Assembly (NCBI GenBank): GCA_016783865.1
Contig: JADHVS010000020.1
Coordinates: 1-37,763, forward strand
Reading direction: 5' to 3'
Source of the DNA: Bacteroidales bacterium
GTDB taxonomy: Bacteria; Bacteroidota; Bacteroidia; Bacteroidales; SM23-62
Length of the DNA stretch: 37,763 bases
Notes under the pieces: model-generated
Databases searched by the model: none
Seen by the model: only the letters and a program-made list of their open reading frames with translations
What the model was told of the DNA's origin: nothing
Part shown: piece by piece, positions 1-6,882 of the stretch
How positions within the stretch are numbered: the first letter of the stretch is position 1
Layout of the letters: each line of letters begins with the position of its first letter
Position numbers and translations under genes: made by a program

Positions 1-942
1 TGGCACACCGAAGATTTTATAACTTTCATCTGTCCATATCAGGATGTTCTTCTGAATATCCAGTTCCCAGGTGCCAATGATGCCAATTTCCTGAGCTTTG
101 GATAGATAATACTGATTTTTTAGTAATTTGTCCTCGGTCTGTTTGCGCTCTGTGATGTTGACCACCACAAATAACAATGAATCCAATTTATTATAAATAA
201 CCGGTGTAATTGAAAGACTTACCCAGTACTTTTTTTTCTGTTTATTATAGAGCTCCACTTCAAAATTTTTCACAAATCCGTCTTTGTTAATAATCTCCAA
301 AAAAATATTTCTGTCATCAAGATTAACATAAGTGTCAGCAGGGTGCATATTTTTGAGTTCATCAAAAGAGTATCCGGTAATATGGCGCATGGCTTCATTT
401 GCAATTAAGATTTTACCGTTTTTTGTGGATATTTCAATGCCGCATAAAGCATTTTCAAATATAAAGCGGAATTTTTCTTCTGATGCTATTGCTTTCTGAG
501 TCTTTTCATCAACTGTGATTTCGAGATCTTTAATATTATCACGTAGTTTTTCCTCTGCCCTCCGAATCCGGACAGCCACTTTAAGGTGTGCCAGCAGTTC
601 ACCCTCATCAATGGGCTTTGTCAGAAAAGAAATGGCCCCCAGTCCGAGTCCCTTTATCCTGTCTTCTTTCTGAATACACCTTGCAGTGAGCATGATAGCG
701 GGGATATGCGCCGTTTTTATCTCCTTCTTGAGCTCTTTACAAACAGTGAAACCATCCATTTGCGGCATGTTCAGATCCAGGAGGATAACATCCGGATCTT
801 CCGATATGGCAAGTTCAATCCCTTTTATTCCCGATAAGGCAGTAATGATCCTGCATCCGGGATAATAGTTCTTAATCAGGGCACCCAGTGAAACAAGGTT
901 ATCTTTTTGATCATCAATTAATAAGAAAATTTCTTTTTTCAT
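1..942 (-). CDS. Receiver-PAS signalling protein, C-terminus beyond window
   Basis: The reading frame is open for 314 codons from ATG at 942 to the left edge without a stop, so this is the N-terminal part of a larger protein. Residues 1-120 form a CheY-like receiver: acidic pair D10-D11, phosphoacceptor D56 in LLDLNMPQMDG, T86 in MLTAR, and K109 in LTKP. A charged helix at about 115-140 looks like a coiled-coil linker. A PAS domain follows (about 141-260, with FIFENALCGIEIS and ITGYSFDEL) ending in the PAC motif VVNITERKQ. A second PAS begins at about 272 with AQEIGIIGTWELD and runs off the edge. In this family the missing part is most often a histidine kinase, less often another output domain; I cannot tell which. 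A soluble cytoplasmic phosphorelay role is inferred, since no membrane segment is visible. Confidence 0.9.
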   Translation of the reverse strand, partial: MKKEIFLLIDDQKDNLVSLGALIKNYYPGCRIITALSGIKGIELAISEDPDVILLDLNMPQMDGFTVCKELKKEIKTAHIPAIMLTARCIQKEDRIKGLGLGAISFLTKPIDEGELLAHLKVAVRIRRAEEKLRDNIKDLEITVDEKTQKAIASEEKFRFIFENALCGIEISTKNGKILIANEAMRHITGYSFDELKNMHPADTYVNLDDRNIFLEIINKDGFVKNFEVELYNKQKKKYWVSLSITPVIYNKLDSLLFVVVNITERKQTEDKLLKNQYYLSKAQEIGIIGTWELDIQKNILIWTDESYKIFGVP

Positions 943-988
943 GGATCTTTATTTTGTTCAAGGAAGATTTTAAAGATTTATCATTGAA

Positions 989-1090
989 GCTCCTCGCCGC
1001 AAGCGGCGAGGAATCTTCGATCCTTTATTATTATTTATTTTGCGCTCGCTAACCCCGCCGCAAGCAGCGGGGAATGCGCTCGCAGGATTC
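989..1090. repeat. REP-like element with two stem-loops
   Basis: Hairpin one is at 992-1011, with CCTCGCCGC and GCGGCGAGG arms around AA. Hairpin two is at 1053-1072, with near-complementary CCCCGCCGC and GCAGCGGGG arms around AA. Each hairpin is followed directly by AAT. The 41 bases between them include ATCGATCC-like and GCGCTCGCTAA strings. The middle part recurs at 37718-37763, where the sequence again reads GCGAGGAATC, then TCGATCCTTTAT, then TTGCGCTCGCTAA. The 3' end CTCGCAGGATTCA recurs at 14705-14717. Repeated paired hairpins of this kind are typical of REP sequences moved by IS200-like RAYT proteins; no such gene is in the window. Confidence 0.7.
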
Positions 1091-1256
1091 AATTCCAAAA
1101 ATTAATCTTTACTCACTGAGGACAATGTTTCTGCCGCTCCTGGAGTAATGTCAAGAATTTGAAATGCTTAAAATTAAGCAATTGGGATATTCCACTTTGT
1201 AAGAGAATGGATACAATTTTTGTAATGATTTATCTTACAATTATCCAACCGGGCGA

Positions 1257-1308
1257 CTGGGCGGTCTTGCGGCTTTGGAACTTTGCGAGCTTGCGACTAT
1301 GAGACTTT
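1257..1308. repeat. Degenerate short-period repeat (7-8 bp)
   Basis: Irregular units such as CTTGCGG, CTTTGGAA, CTTTGCGAG and CTTGCGAC follow each other with a period of 7 to 9 bases. No inverted partner was found nearby. It is the weakest member of the short-period repeat class in this window. Confidence 0.4.
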
Positions 1309-1327
1309 TCGATCCCTCTTCTTTTCT

Positions 1328-1417
1328 ATGTCCAATGCAGGGTATGACGCTTACGTAGCAACACCGGTTGATCCGGATCAGCTGATCAGGAAAATTATGG
1401 AATTATTGGGTGATTGA
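1328..1417 (+). pseudogene. C-terminal remnant of a response-regulator receiver domain
   Basis: The plus strand encodes 29 residues reading GYDAYVATPVDPDQLIRKIM and ending LLGD before TGA at 1415-1417. This closely matches the last beta strand and helix of receiver domains, normally GxDxYxxKPVDPxxLxxKI. The invariant lysine before proline is threonine here (ACA instead of AAA). No upstream receiver sequence exists in frame, so roughly 90 N-terminal residues are missing. It is most likely a relic of a deleted response regulator or hybrid kinase. Similarity was judged by eye; a profile search with the Response_reg domain would settle it. Confidence 0.6.
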
Positions 1418-1430
1418 CATAATTAGTATT

Positions 1431-1467
1431 CAACAATCAACAACCAGCAATTTAACAATTCAGCAAT
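1431..1467. repeat. Heptad repeat abutting the yoeB stop codon
   Basis: Successive units are CAACAAT, CAACAAC, CAGCAAT, TTAACAAT and TCAGCAAT, so the period is 7 drifting to 8. The array ends exactly at the toxin's stop codon (1467-1469, minus strand). It has the same period and the same position at a stop codon as several other arrays in the window. Confidence 0.5.
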
Positions 1468-1727
1468 TACAAATCATAATGGTATCTGCAACTATAAATT
1501 AATATCTCGTTATCAATAACTTGATATATAAGCCTGTGTTCCCGGTCTATCCGCCTTGACCAAAATCCTGCTAAATCATATTTCAATGGTTCTGGTTTCC
1601 CAATACCTTCGAAAGGATTTCTGTTAATTGCTTTTATTAATTCATTAATCTTCCGTAATATTTTTTTGTCCTCAGTTTGCCATGATACATAATCCTCCCA
1701 GGCGTTTTTTGAAAAAGTAATTCTCAC
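1467..1727 (-). CDS. yoeB: YoeB-family mRNA interferase toxin
   Basis: This 86-residue protein is a standard-length YoeB (Txe) toxin, a RelE-fold endoribonuclease that cuts mRNA at the ribosomal A site. The family's catalytic residues fall at the canonical positions: E46 in KPEPLK, R65 in EHRLIY, and the terminal pair H83-Y84 in CRYHYDL. The FWSRRI segment is also typical. The start is GTG at 1727, and it shares one base with the antitoxin stop (TAGTG), which implies translational coupling to the antitoxin. It is expressed from the antitoxin promoter and neutralised by YefM binding. The toxin appears intact. Confidence 0.95.
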   Translation of the reverse strand: MRITFSKNAWEDYVSWQTEDKKILRKINELIKAINRNPFEGIGKPEPLKYDLAGFWSRRIDREHRLIYQVIDNEILIYSCRYHYDL

Positions 1728-1987
1728 TATTTATTAATTAAGTCGTTTCGGACTACCTTTCCCTCTTTCATTTGCTCAATGGATTCATATAATCTATCTG
1801 CATTGGCTTTTGAACTTAATAAATGCAATGTTTCCATAATTGAGTTATATTCATTTAAAGAAATCATTACTGCTCCTTTTCCTGTGCCTCTCTTTATTAT
1901 TAGCGTCTCATTATTTTGCTCAACATCATCAAGGTACTTTTTAAGGCGTAACCTGAATTCCGTATAATTCGCCGCAATCATATTCAA
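1727..1987 (-). CDS. yefM: YefM/Phd-family antitoxin
   Basis: This 86-residue antitoxin is encoded directly upstream of the toxin, in the normal antitoxin-first order. The N-terminal half (MNMIAANYTEFRLRLKKYLD, then ETLIIKRGTGKGAVMISLNEYNS) is the Phd/YefM DNA-binding fold. The C-terminal half, with METLHLLSS and the acidic/basic tail, is the flexible toxin-wrapping segment. It would repress its own promoter, with the toxin as co-repressor. ATG at 1987 is preferred; a second ATG two codons later is possible. A palindrome and -7 box lie about 20 bases upstream (2008-2027). Confidence 0.93.
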   Translation of the reverse strand: MNMIAANYTEFRLRLKKYLDDVEQNNETLIIKRGTGKGAVMISLNEYNSIMETLHLLSSKANADRLYESIEQMKEGKVVRNDLINK

Positions 1988-2007
1988 TTTTTTTTAAGTT
2001 ATTAATA

Positions 2008-2027
2008 AAGTACAAATATACGTACTT
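2008..2027 (-). promoter_or_regulatory. Promoter/operator of the yefM-yoeB operon
   Basis: Read on the minus strand, the site is AAGTAC GTATATTT GTACTT, a 6-bp perfect inverted repeat around an 8-bp centre. The centre contains TATATTTG (2013-2020), an exact match to the Bacteroidota -7 consensus TAnnTTTG. YefM operators of other bacteria carry TGTACA-type palindromes, so GTAC half-sites overlapping the promoter fit autorepression. The predicted transcript would start near 2006 and have a leader of about 20 bases. Confidence 0.65.
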
Positions 2028-2091
2028 AAATAGAAATTGCTAAAAGATTAATAGTTTTTTGTAAAATTCCGGAAACTTGCGCCTGCTGAAG

Positions 2092-2129
2092 GCCTGTCTG
2101 TCACTAAGGGATAGCACCGACAGGCAGGC
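2092..2129. repeat. Imperfect hairpin, possible terminator
   Basis: GCCTGTCTGTCAC and GCACCGACAGGCAGGC form an imperfect stem around a 9-base loop. It lies 39 bases past the stop of the response-regulator gene on the minus strand, between that operon and the toxin-antitoxin promoter. There is no clear U-tract directly after the stem, so termination is only a possibility. Such CCTGTC-type palindromes are also common as dispersed repeats. Confidence 0.4.
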
Positions 2130-2167
2130 TTACCCAGGGATTTTTTATCTAATCAATTAATCCCGCT

Positions 2168-2863
2168 TTAAAGGGCATATCTGATCAGCTCAGTATTGCT
2201 GTTCATATTCATTTTTTCAAGGATCCTGCTCCTGTATGTGCTGACGGTTTTTTCACTTATGAATAACTCCTCAGCGATCAGCTTCATATTCTTACCCTCC
2301 GCAATCTTACACAGCACCTCGTATTCCCTGTTTGACAGGCAGTGATGCACTGGCTTATCAGGATCAATAAGCAGGTTATCGGCCATTTTTTCTGCAAGAG
2401 AGGATGTTATATATTTACCACCACCCAATACTTTTTGAACGGCTCTGGTCAGTTCATTCGGGGCACTATCTTTGGTCAGGTATCCGGAAGCACCTGATTT
2501 TAAAGCCCGTAAAGCATATTTTTCTTCAGGATGCATACTAAGGATAAGTACAGGTATATCCGGATAATCCCTGTGAATATCCTGCATTATTTCAAGACCA
2601 CTTTTCCCCGGCATCGATATATCGAGAATGATCACATCAAAATCGCTTTTTTTAAGTGCTTTCATCAGGTTATTTGCACTCCCCACATCCTCAATATGTG
2701 TCTCGCCCGGTAAATCAGAAAGGATCTGCCGTATGCCTTTTCTGACAATGGGATGATCATCTGCAATAAGGATGCGGGTTCTCCTTTTGATAAGATTAGA
2801 AAGTATCCTTTTAATTACTCTGTACACACTCTGAGGTGAATCAAAGCCAGGTTTTAATGTCAT
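2168..2863 (-). CDS. NarL/FixJ-type response regulator
   Basis: This is a two-domain DNA-binding response regulator of 231 residues. The receiver spans about 29-150: acidic pair D35-D36 in LIADDHP, phosphoacceptor D81 in ILDISMPGKSG, S109, and K131. A LuxR/GerE helix-turn-helix lies at about 174-231, starting LSNREYEVLCKIAEG, with the recognition helix around ISEKTVSTYRSRI. The ATG at 2863 overlaps the upstream gene's stop as ATGA, so translation is probably coupled. The first 28 residues are unusual, because most relatives begin directly at MTRILIADD. Here the corresponding codons read AGA ACC CGC ATC, so the usual start codon appears lost and an upstream start is used. The cognate kinase is not in the window. 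Confidence 0.92.
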   Translation of the reverse strand: MTLKPGFDSPQSVYRVIKRILSNLIKRRTRILIADDHPIVRKGIRQILSDLPGETHIEDVGSANNLMKALKKSDFDVIILDISMPGKSGLEIMQDIHRDYPDIPVLILSMHPEEKYALRALKSGASGYLTKDSAPNELTRAVQKVLGGGKYITSSLAEKMADNLLIDPDKPVHHCLSNREYEVLCKIAEGKNMKLIAEELFISEKTVSTYRSRILEKMNMNSNTELIRYAL

Positions 2864-3162
2864 TGTCCATAAAGAAGTTGCTTTGAAGAATCAATAGATT
2901 GGCGCAAATATGGATTATTAATTGCCTTATCTTCAAGGAGGTCGATGTTCCGTTTTAAGATGTTCTCCAGAGAAAATTTCAGATCGAAATAGTTGTCGGC
3001 ATAATTATAAACTTCAATTTCCTTAAAATCAACAATAAAATCAATGTCGCTATTCTTTTTGAATCTATCAGAAAGCACTGATCCGAAAACGAAAAGTTTA
3101 GCGACTTTATGTTTCGAACATAAATCCCGAATCTTGTCAATGTTTTGGTCAATGAGGTTCAT
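2860..3162 (-). CDS. MNT-domain nucleotidyltransferase
   Basis: This 100-residue protein is a small DNA polymerase beta-like nucleotidyltransferase of the MntA class. The active-site signature is present: G27-S28 in FVFGS, the D39-x-D41 pair in SDIDFIV, and a third acidic residue D74 in RNIDLLE. MntA enzymes normally AMPylate a HEPN toxin (HepT) encoded next door. No HEPN gene is adjacent here; the next gene is a response regulator that overlaps by 4 bases. The protein may therefore be an orphan antitoxin, or may act on a partner elsewhere. The gene looks complete, ending in the family's typical LLYG-type tail. Confidence 0.85.
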   Translation of the reverse strand: MNLIDQNIDKIRDLCSKHKVAKLFVFGSVLSDRFKKNSDIDFIVDFKEIEVYNYADNYFDLKFSLENILKRNIDLLEDKAINNPYLRQSIDSSKQLLYGQ

Positions 3163-3289
3163 GCCTCAAAGATACTTTATATTTCCTGAATGTTCAAAAT
3201 TGCACTTCGCGCTTGTCTTGCGCCCTGCTGGCGCTTGTCATACAATAAAAAATTTTGTAACTTTATTTTGTGGAATTTTTAATAAACTA

Positions 3290-3395
3290 CCCCGAGGCAG
3301 AGCCATCGAGGTATTAAGCGGAATTTTTGTTTTTTATGAAAAACCTGTCGTTTTTCAAACTTTTCCGCTCTTTCCCCCGAGGTAGAACCTCGAGG
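3290..3395. repeat. Composite nested-hairpin element (REP-like)
   Basis: Two outer REP-like hairpins share orientation: 3290-3311 (CCCCGAGGC ... GCC(AT)CGAGG, imperfect) and 3375-3395 (CGAGGT-AGA-ACCTCG core at 3378-3392, followed by AATTC). Between them lies a nested palindrome: AGCGGAA (3317-3323) pairs with the TTCCGCT region near 3363-3369, and inside it GAAAAAC (3339-3345) pairs with GTTTTTC (3351-3357). The 106-bp unit resembles a REP-spacer-REP mobile element. No coding signal was seen around it from 3163 to 3459. Confidence 0.6.
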
Positions 3396-3459
3396 AATTC
3401 TGTTGATTAAAATCCCCTGAGGTCAGCTGTTCTGACCTTGTTTGTCTATTCACTGTCTT

Positions 3460-3570
3460 ATGAAAGCAACCCTGATATCCCTTTTGGCTATAATGATGCT
3501 TGCCTGTACCCAGAACAGACAGGAAAAGCCAAACATAATCTTTAGGATGGTTCCTGAAAAGATGGGTTAG
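3460..3570 (+). pseudogene. Sulfatase N-terminal remnant (lipoprotein leader only)
   Basis: The 36-codon frame starts with a lipoprotein signal peptide (MKATLISLLAIMMLACT, lipobox LAC), then NRQEKPNIIF, then an unrelated RMVPEKMG and a stop. KPNIIF directly after the signal peptide is the hallmark first strand of secreted type I sulfatases, normally continuing into a metal-binding DD motif and the C/S-x-P-x-R nucleophile. All of that is missing, so about 450 residues have been lost. The next 150 bases to 3721 show no clear gene. The multi-hairpin element at 3290-3395 lies just upstream. The identification rests on the short conserved leader, judged by eye. Confidence 0.6.
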
Positions 3571-3721
3571 CCGGACGGATACTGCTGTAATATTAATAAA
3601 CCGGACAACTGATTGAACTACTAGTTGCATACCGCTTGGTCGGGTGGATACAGAGAATTTAAATAATTGGTGAAGTAAATGGCAATGATACAAAGCTTGC
3701 CTGCCATCTGTCTTGCAGGTT

Positions 3722-5731
3722 CTATTTTATTAATCCTTCCAGCTCTCCAGTCTCAATTAATCGTGCATCCGGATAGCCCTGATCGACCACATCATTGAGA
3801 TAGCGCATGGCATCGGTTTTTTTATTAAAAATGCCTGCAAGATAAAAATGCGTCTGATCTATAGTAACTGCAACCACCTTCTCTCCAAGCAGCTGGTCAG
3901 GGATGGAATCAACCTTAGATCCACTTTGTAACAGCAATACAGAAAACGAAAGATCCTGAACCGGCAGTAAATGATCCGGCACGAAAATATCCGACACACT
4001 CACATTTTCATCCTGCAGGTTCAGAAGCTTGATGGATACATGCCTGTTCAAACTTCTTCCTTCGGATGCATCCGATCCATCTTCGTACTTATTAATAGCA
4101 ATGGGCAAAAATTCTCCCATTCCAAGAACCTTAATACGGTCCGGATCGATATCCTTCTTGCGGAGATAATCTGCCACACTTTCTGCCCGTTTAATAGATA
4201 ATTTCAGGTTATAGTCAATGTCTCCTGTGGCATCGGTATGGCCAATCAACTCTATCCCTATTTCCGGGTAATCCACCATCAGATTATAAATCCTTTCAGC
4301 CTCTTCCAGGGCTGCTTCATTCAATGTATGATCATTAAAATCGAACCGAAAATTATTTAACATATAATACTCCCCCCGGGGAGCAAACGACAATGTCTCA
4401 TTCTGTTCATCTGGTTGTTCGTCCTGTGTATCCTCATCCTCCGGGACCTCTGCTACCGGGTAGAGATCAACGGTATATATACCACGGATCCCGGTTATTG
4501 AATCTATACTTTCAGAGTAGGCCAGATCATCATTCCACCCGGGATTAAAGAATAAATTATCCCGGGTGGAATTTACCGGGTATCCCAGATTTTCCGGATT
4601 GGTCCACAATCCGTTCTTATCCCTGGTGGAATAAAAAATATCATAACCTCCTATGGTGGGATGGCCCTGTGAGCTAAAGTATATCTTTTGGTCAGAACCA
4701 GTCAAAAAGGGGGCTTCCTCATTATAAAATGTATTAATCGTTGGTCCCAGGTTTTTAGCCGGGCCCCAGTTATCACCCGATTCTCTTTGAGACATATAAA
4801 TATCTAATGCACCGTGACCTCCCTTACGATTGCTTGTGAAATACAGCATGTTGCCATCGCGGGATAAGCTGGCATGTGTTTCAGAGTACCGGGTATTGAT
4901 ATTTTTGCCCAGTTTTTCCGCAACGGACCATCTTTCATTGCTGAAATGACTCACATAAAGCTCGGAATTGAAATAGTCTGACATGACTATATATAACTCA
5001 TGCCCATCATATGACAGGGAGGCCGGATAACAGATGTCTTCAGATACACCTAATTCCTGGTTCAGTGACCGGGGGATGGACCAACCATTATCCTCCCGGG
5101 TGGACATCATGATAGCCTTTGTAGCCCTTCTGTTTGCTTTAAAAATGATGACAGAATCATTTCCGGATATAACCGGATTAAAGCTTGCATTGTAACCATT
5201 TATCCCTTCCCCGGCAGATGTAATTTTTACTGGTACAGGATCCTGGATAACTCCATTCGCAAATTCACAGGATTTGATCTGTGCATTGACAAATTCAATA
5301 TCTGCATACTTCCTCTTATCCAAACTGTTACTGTATTTCTTATAATAGTCGATGGCTTTATCAAAATCATACTTATAATGATATGCCCGGGCGAGTGCAT
5401 AATAAGCTTCAGGAGGGGCATTCCGTTCTTTGTACGACCCTTCTATGTATCCCTTGTCAATGTTTTGTATGGCCTTTTCAAGATAGAAAATAGCTTTTTC
5501 CACATCGACCGGCATTATTAAATAACAATCTCCGCACAAATATTGAAGGTTACTGTTATCCGGATCCATTTTTAACAAATCCTCCAGGTAAAAGACAGCC
5601 AGGGAGTATTCCTCCATCAAATAGTGATGCTCTGCCTCCATAAAGAGCCACTTGTATGCTTTATCATCCTGACCATAAGTCAAGCTTAGGCTGGTCAAAA
5701 ACAGGAATGCGAATATTATCGATTTTCTCAT
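3722..5731 (-). CDS. TPR/PD40/OmpA-family envelope protein (one C-terminal repeat)
   Basis: This 669-residue protein has a signal peptide (about 1-20, ending LTYGQ). TPR-like helices follow (about 25-150, FMEAEHHYLMEEYSLAVFYL). A PD40/WD40-like propeller occupies about 170-410, with repeated D-x-LYFTSNRKGG and KIYFSSQGH strands. An acidic linker leads to an OmpA C-terminal domain (about 445-570) with the peptidoglycan-binding GHTDATG, RAESVADYL and GRSLNRHVSI motifs. The last 90 residues (FSVLLLQSG ... GYPDARLIE) form an SPOR-like alpha/beta repeat. It is probably an outer-membrane or periplasmic protein anchored to peptidoglycan. The layout recalls PorE of the type IX secretion system but lacks the carboxypeptidase regulatory domain, so I do not assign that name. 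It is a clear paralog of the gene at 7782-10082, but lacks that protein's terminal SPOR-like domain. Confidence 0.88.
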   Translation of the reverse strand: MRKSIIFAFLFLTSLSLTYGQDDKAYKWLFMEAEHHYLMEEYSLAVFYLEDLLKMDPDNSNLQYLCGDCYLIMPVDVEKAIFYLEKAIQNIDKGYIEGSYKERNAPPEAYYALARAYHYKYDFDKAIDYYKKYSNSLDKRKYADIEFVNAQIKSCEFANGVIQDPVPVKITSAGEGINGYNASFNPVISGNDSVIIFKANRRATKAIMMSTREDNGWSIPRSLNQELGVSEDICYPASLSYDGHELYIVMSDYFNSELYVSHFSNERWSVAEKLGKNINTRYSETHASLSRDGNMLYFTSNRKGGHGALDIYMSQRESGDNWGPAKNLGPTINTFYNEEAPFLTGSDQKIYFSSQGHPTIGGYDIFYSTRDKNGLWTNPENLGYPVNSTRDNLFFNPGWNDDLAYSESIDSITGIRGIYTVDLYPVAEVPEDEDTQDEQPDEQNETLSFAPRGEYYMLNNFRFDFNDHTLNEAALEEAERIYNLMVDYPEIGIELIGHTDATGDIDYNLKLSIKRAESVADYLRKKDIDPDRIKVLGMGEFLPIAINKYEDGSDASEGRSLNRHVSIKLLNLQDENVSVSDIFVPDHLLPVQDLSFSVLLLQSGSKVDSIPDQLLGEKVVAVTIDQTHFYLAGIFNKKTDAMRYLNDVVDQGYPDARLIETGELEGLIK

Positions 5732-5827
5732 GACAATTCATGTATTATTTGCCTCAAGTTAATAAAAAACCTTCACTCCAAGATTCTTAATTTTCAACAT
5801 TTTGTAATTTTAATGTTCCTATTCTTT

Positions 5828-6838
5828 ATGAAAACAGCCCTTTTCTATAGAAAACTCGATAATAATAAGGTCCAGTGCCAGCTGTGTCCGCATGAATGCA
5901 TACTGGATGCGGGGAAACTGGGGATCTGCGGTGTGAGAAGAAATGTGACGGGCACCCTGGTGAATGAAACCTATGAGAGGATTGCGGCCATTCACTATGA
6001 TCCCATCGAGAAAAAACCACTTTATCATTTTTATCCGGGGAGTCTGATCCTTTCGGTCGGGGGTATAGGCTGTAACTTAAGTTGTTCCTTCTGCCAGAAT
6101 TGTGATCTCTCACAGGCAGATGTGGATTCATACAACTGGTTCAGGCATTATTCGGTGGAGGATGTGATCAATATGGCGTATGACCAGCCGGATAATATCG
6201 GAATTTCATTTACATATAATGAGCCCACAATCCATTTTGAATACATGTTTGAGATTTCCAGGGAAGCAAAAGCCAGGGGACTAAAAACCACGATGGTTTC
6301 AAATGGATTCATCAATCCCGAACCCCTGAAACAACTGCTCAGGTATATGGATGCATTTAATATTGATCTGAAGGCTTTTCAGGACGACTTTTATAAGAAA
6401 CAGACCAAATCTTCCCTCGATCCCGTATTAAATACATTGAAAACCATCAGGGAATACCGGAAGCATCTTGAGATTACCAATCTTGTCATACCGACTCTTA
6501 ATGACGATCCGGAGGTTTTTCGGGAAATGGTCAGCTGGATACATAAAGAACTGGGGGAAAACACTGTGCTGCATCTTTCAAGGTATTTTCCGCACCATAA
6601 GATGACCATTCCAAGTACACCGGCTTCGACGCTTGAGAAATTTTATAAAATTGCAAAGGAGAAACTGCATTTTGTTTACCTGGGTAATGTAGCCGGTTCG
6701 GACGGACAGCAAACACATTGTCCTGAATGCGGGAAGGTGCTGATAAGCAGGCTTGGTTATAATACTACGTTGGAGGGGATTTCTCAGGCGGGGAAATGCA
6801 AGGGTTGCGGGGCGTTTATTGAGAATATGGTATTGTAA
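5828..6838 (+). CDS. amrS: AmmeMemoRadiSam system radical SAM enzyme
   Basis: This is a radical SAM protein of about 336 residues, counted from ATG at 5828 (MKTALFYRKLDN); an in-frame ATG at 5813 would add five residues. The 4Fe-4S cluster motif CxxxCxxC is C82, C86 and C89 in GIGCNLSCSFCQNC. An N-terminal cysteine cluster (QCQLCPHEC, later GICG) and a C-terminal zinc-ribbon-like CPECG ... CKGCG are typical of AmrS, which is related to pyruvate formate-lyase activating enzymes. In genomes AmrS pairs with the MEMO1-like AmrB, encoded immediately downstream with TAATG overlap to its longest frame, and with AMMECR1. No AMMECR1 gene is present here. The substrate of the system is not established. 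Confidence 0.92.
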   Translation: MKTALFYRKLDNNKVQCQLCPHECILDAGKLGICGVRRNVTGTLVNETYERIAAIHYDPIEKKPLYHFYPGSLILSVGGIGCNLSCSFCQNCDLSQADVDSYNWFRHYSVEDVINMAYDQPDNIGISFTYNEPTIHFEYMFEISREAKARGLKTTMVSNGFINPEPLKQLLRYMDAFNIDLKAFQDDFYKKQTKSSLDPVLNTLKTIREYRKHLEITNLVIPTLNDDPEVFREMVSWIHKELGENTVLHLSRYFPHHKMTIPSTPASTLEKFYKIAKEKLHFVYLGNVAGSDGQQTHCPECGKVLISRLGYNTTLEGISQAGKCKGCGAFIENMVL

Positions 6839-6882
6839 TGTATGCTGGCCCGGGTGCCCGGGCCAATAATAAATATAAAAAT

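Larger units (their letters stand above)
943..1466. other. Intergenic region with repeats and one gene remnant
   Basis: There is no intact gene in these 524 bases. They hold a two-hairpin REP-like element (989-1090), an inverted repeat with 8-bp arms at 1197-1204 and 1233-1240 (TTGTAAGA / TCTTACAA), short-period repeats (about 1257-1308 and 1431-1467), and the tail of a receiver domain on the plus strand (1328-1417). The mix suggests a scar-rich region between two signalling and stress loci. Confidence 0.6.

Noticed and set aside
586..837. 83-residue plus-strand frame
   Set aside because: It is antisense to the receiver domain of the left-edge signalling gene, whose frame is strongly supported by motifs.
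2860..3162. Complete HepT-MntA toxin-antitoxin pair
   Set aside because: No HEPN-domain gene lies on either side; only the MNT half is present.
3355..3693. 112-residue minus-strand frame
   Set aside because: It overlaps the sulfatase remnant and a hairpin, has no recognisable domain, and its composition is not protein-like.
3722..5731. Assignment as PorE of the type IX secretion system
   Set aside because: TPR, propeller and OmpA domains match, but no carboxypeptidase regulatory domain is visible and no other T9SS genes are nearby.
6847..6863. GGCCCGGG palindrome as a terminator between amrS and amrB
   Set aside because: It has no T-tract and lies within the coupled gene junction; termination there would separate an obvious operon.
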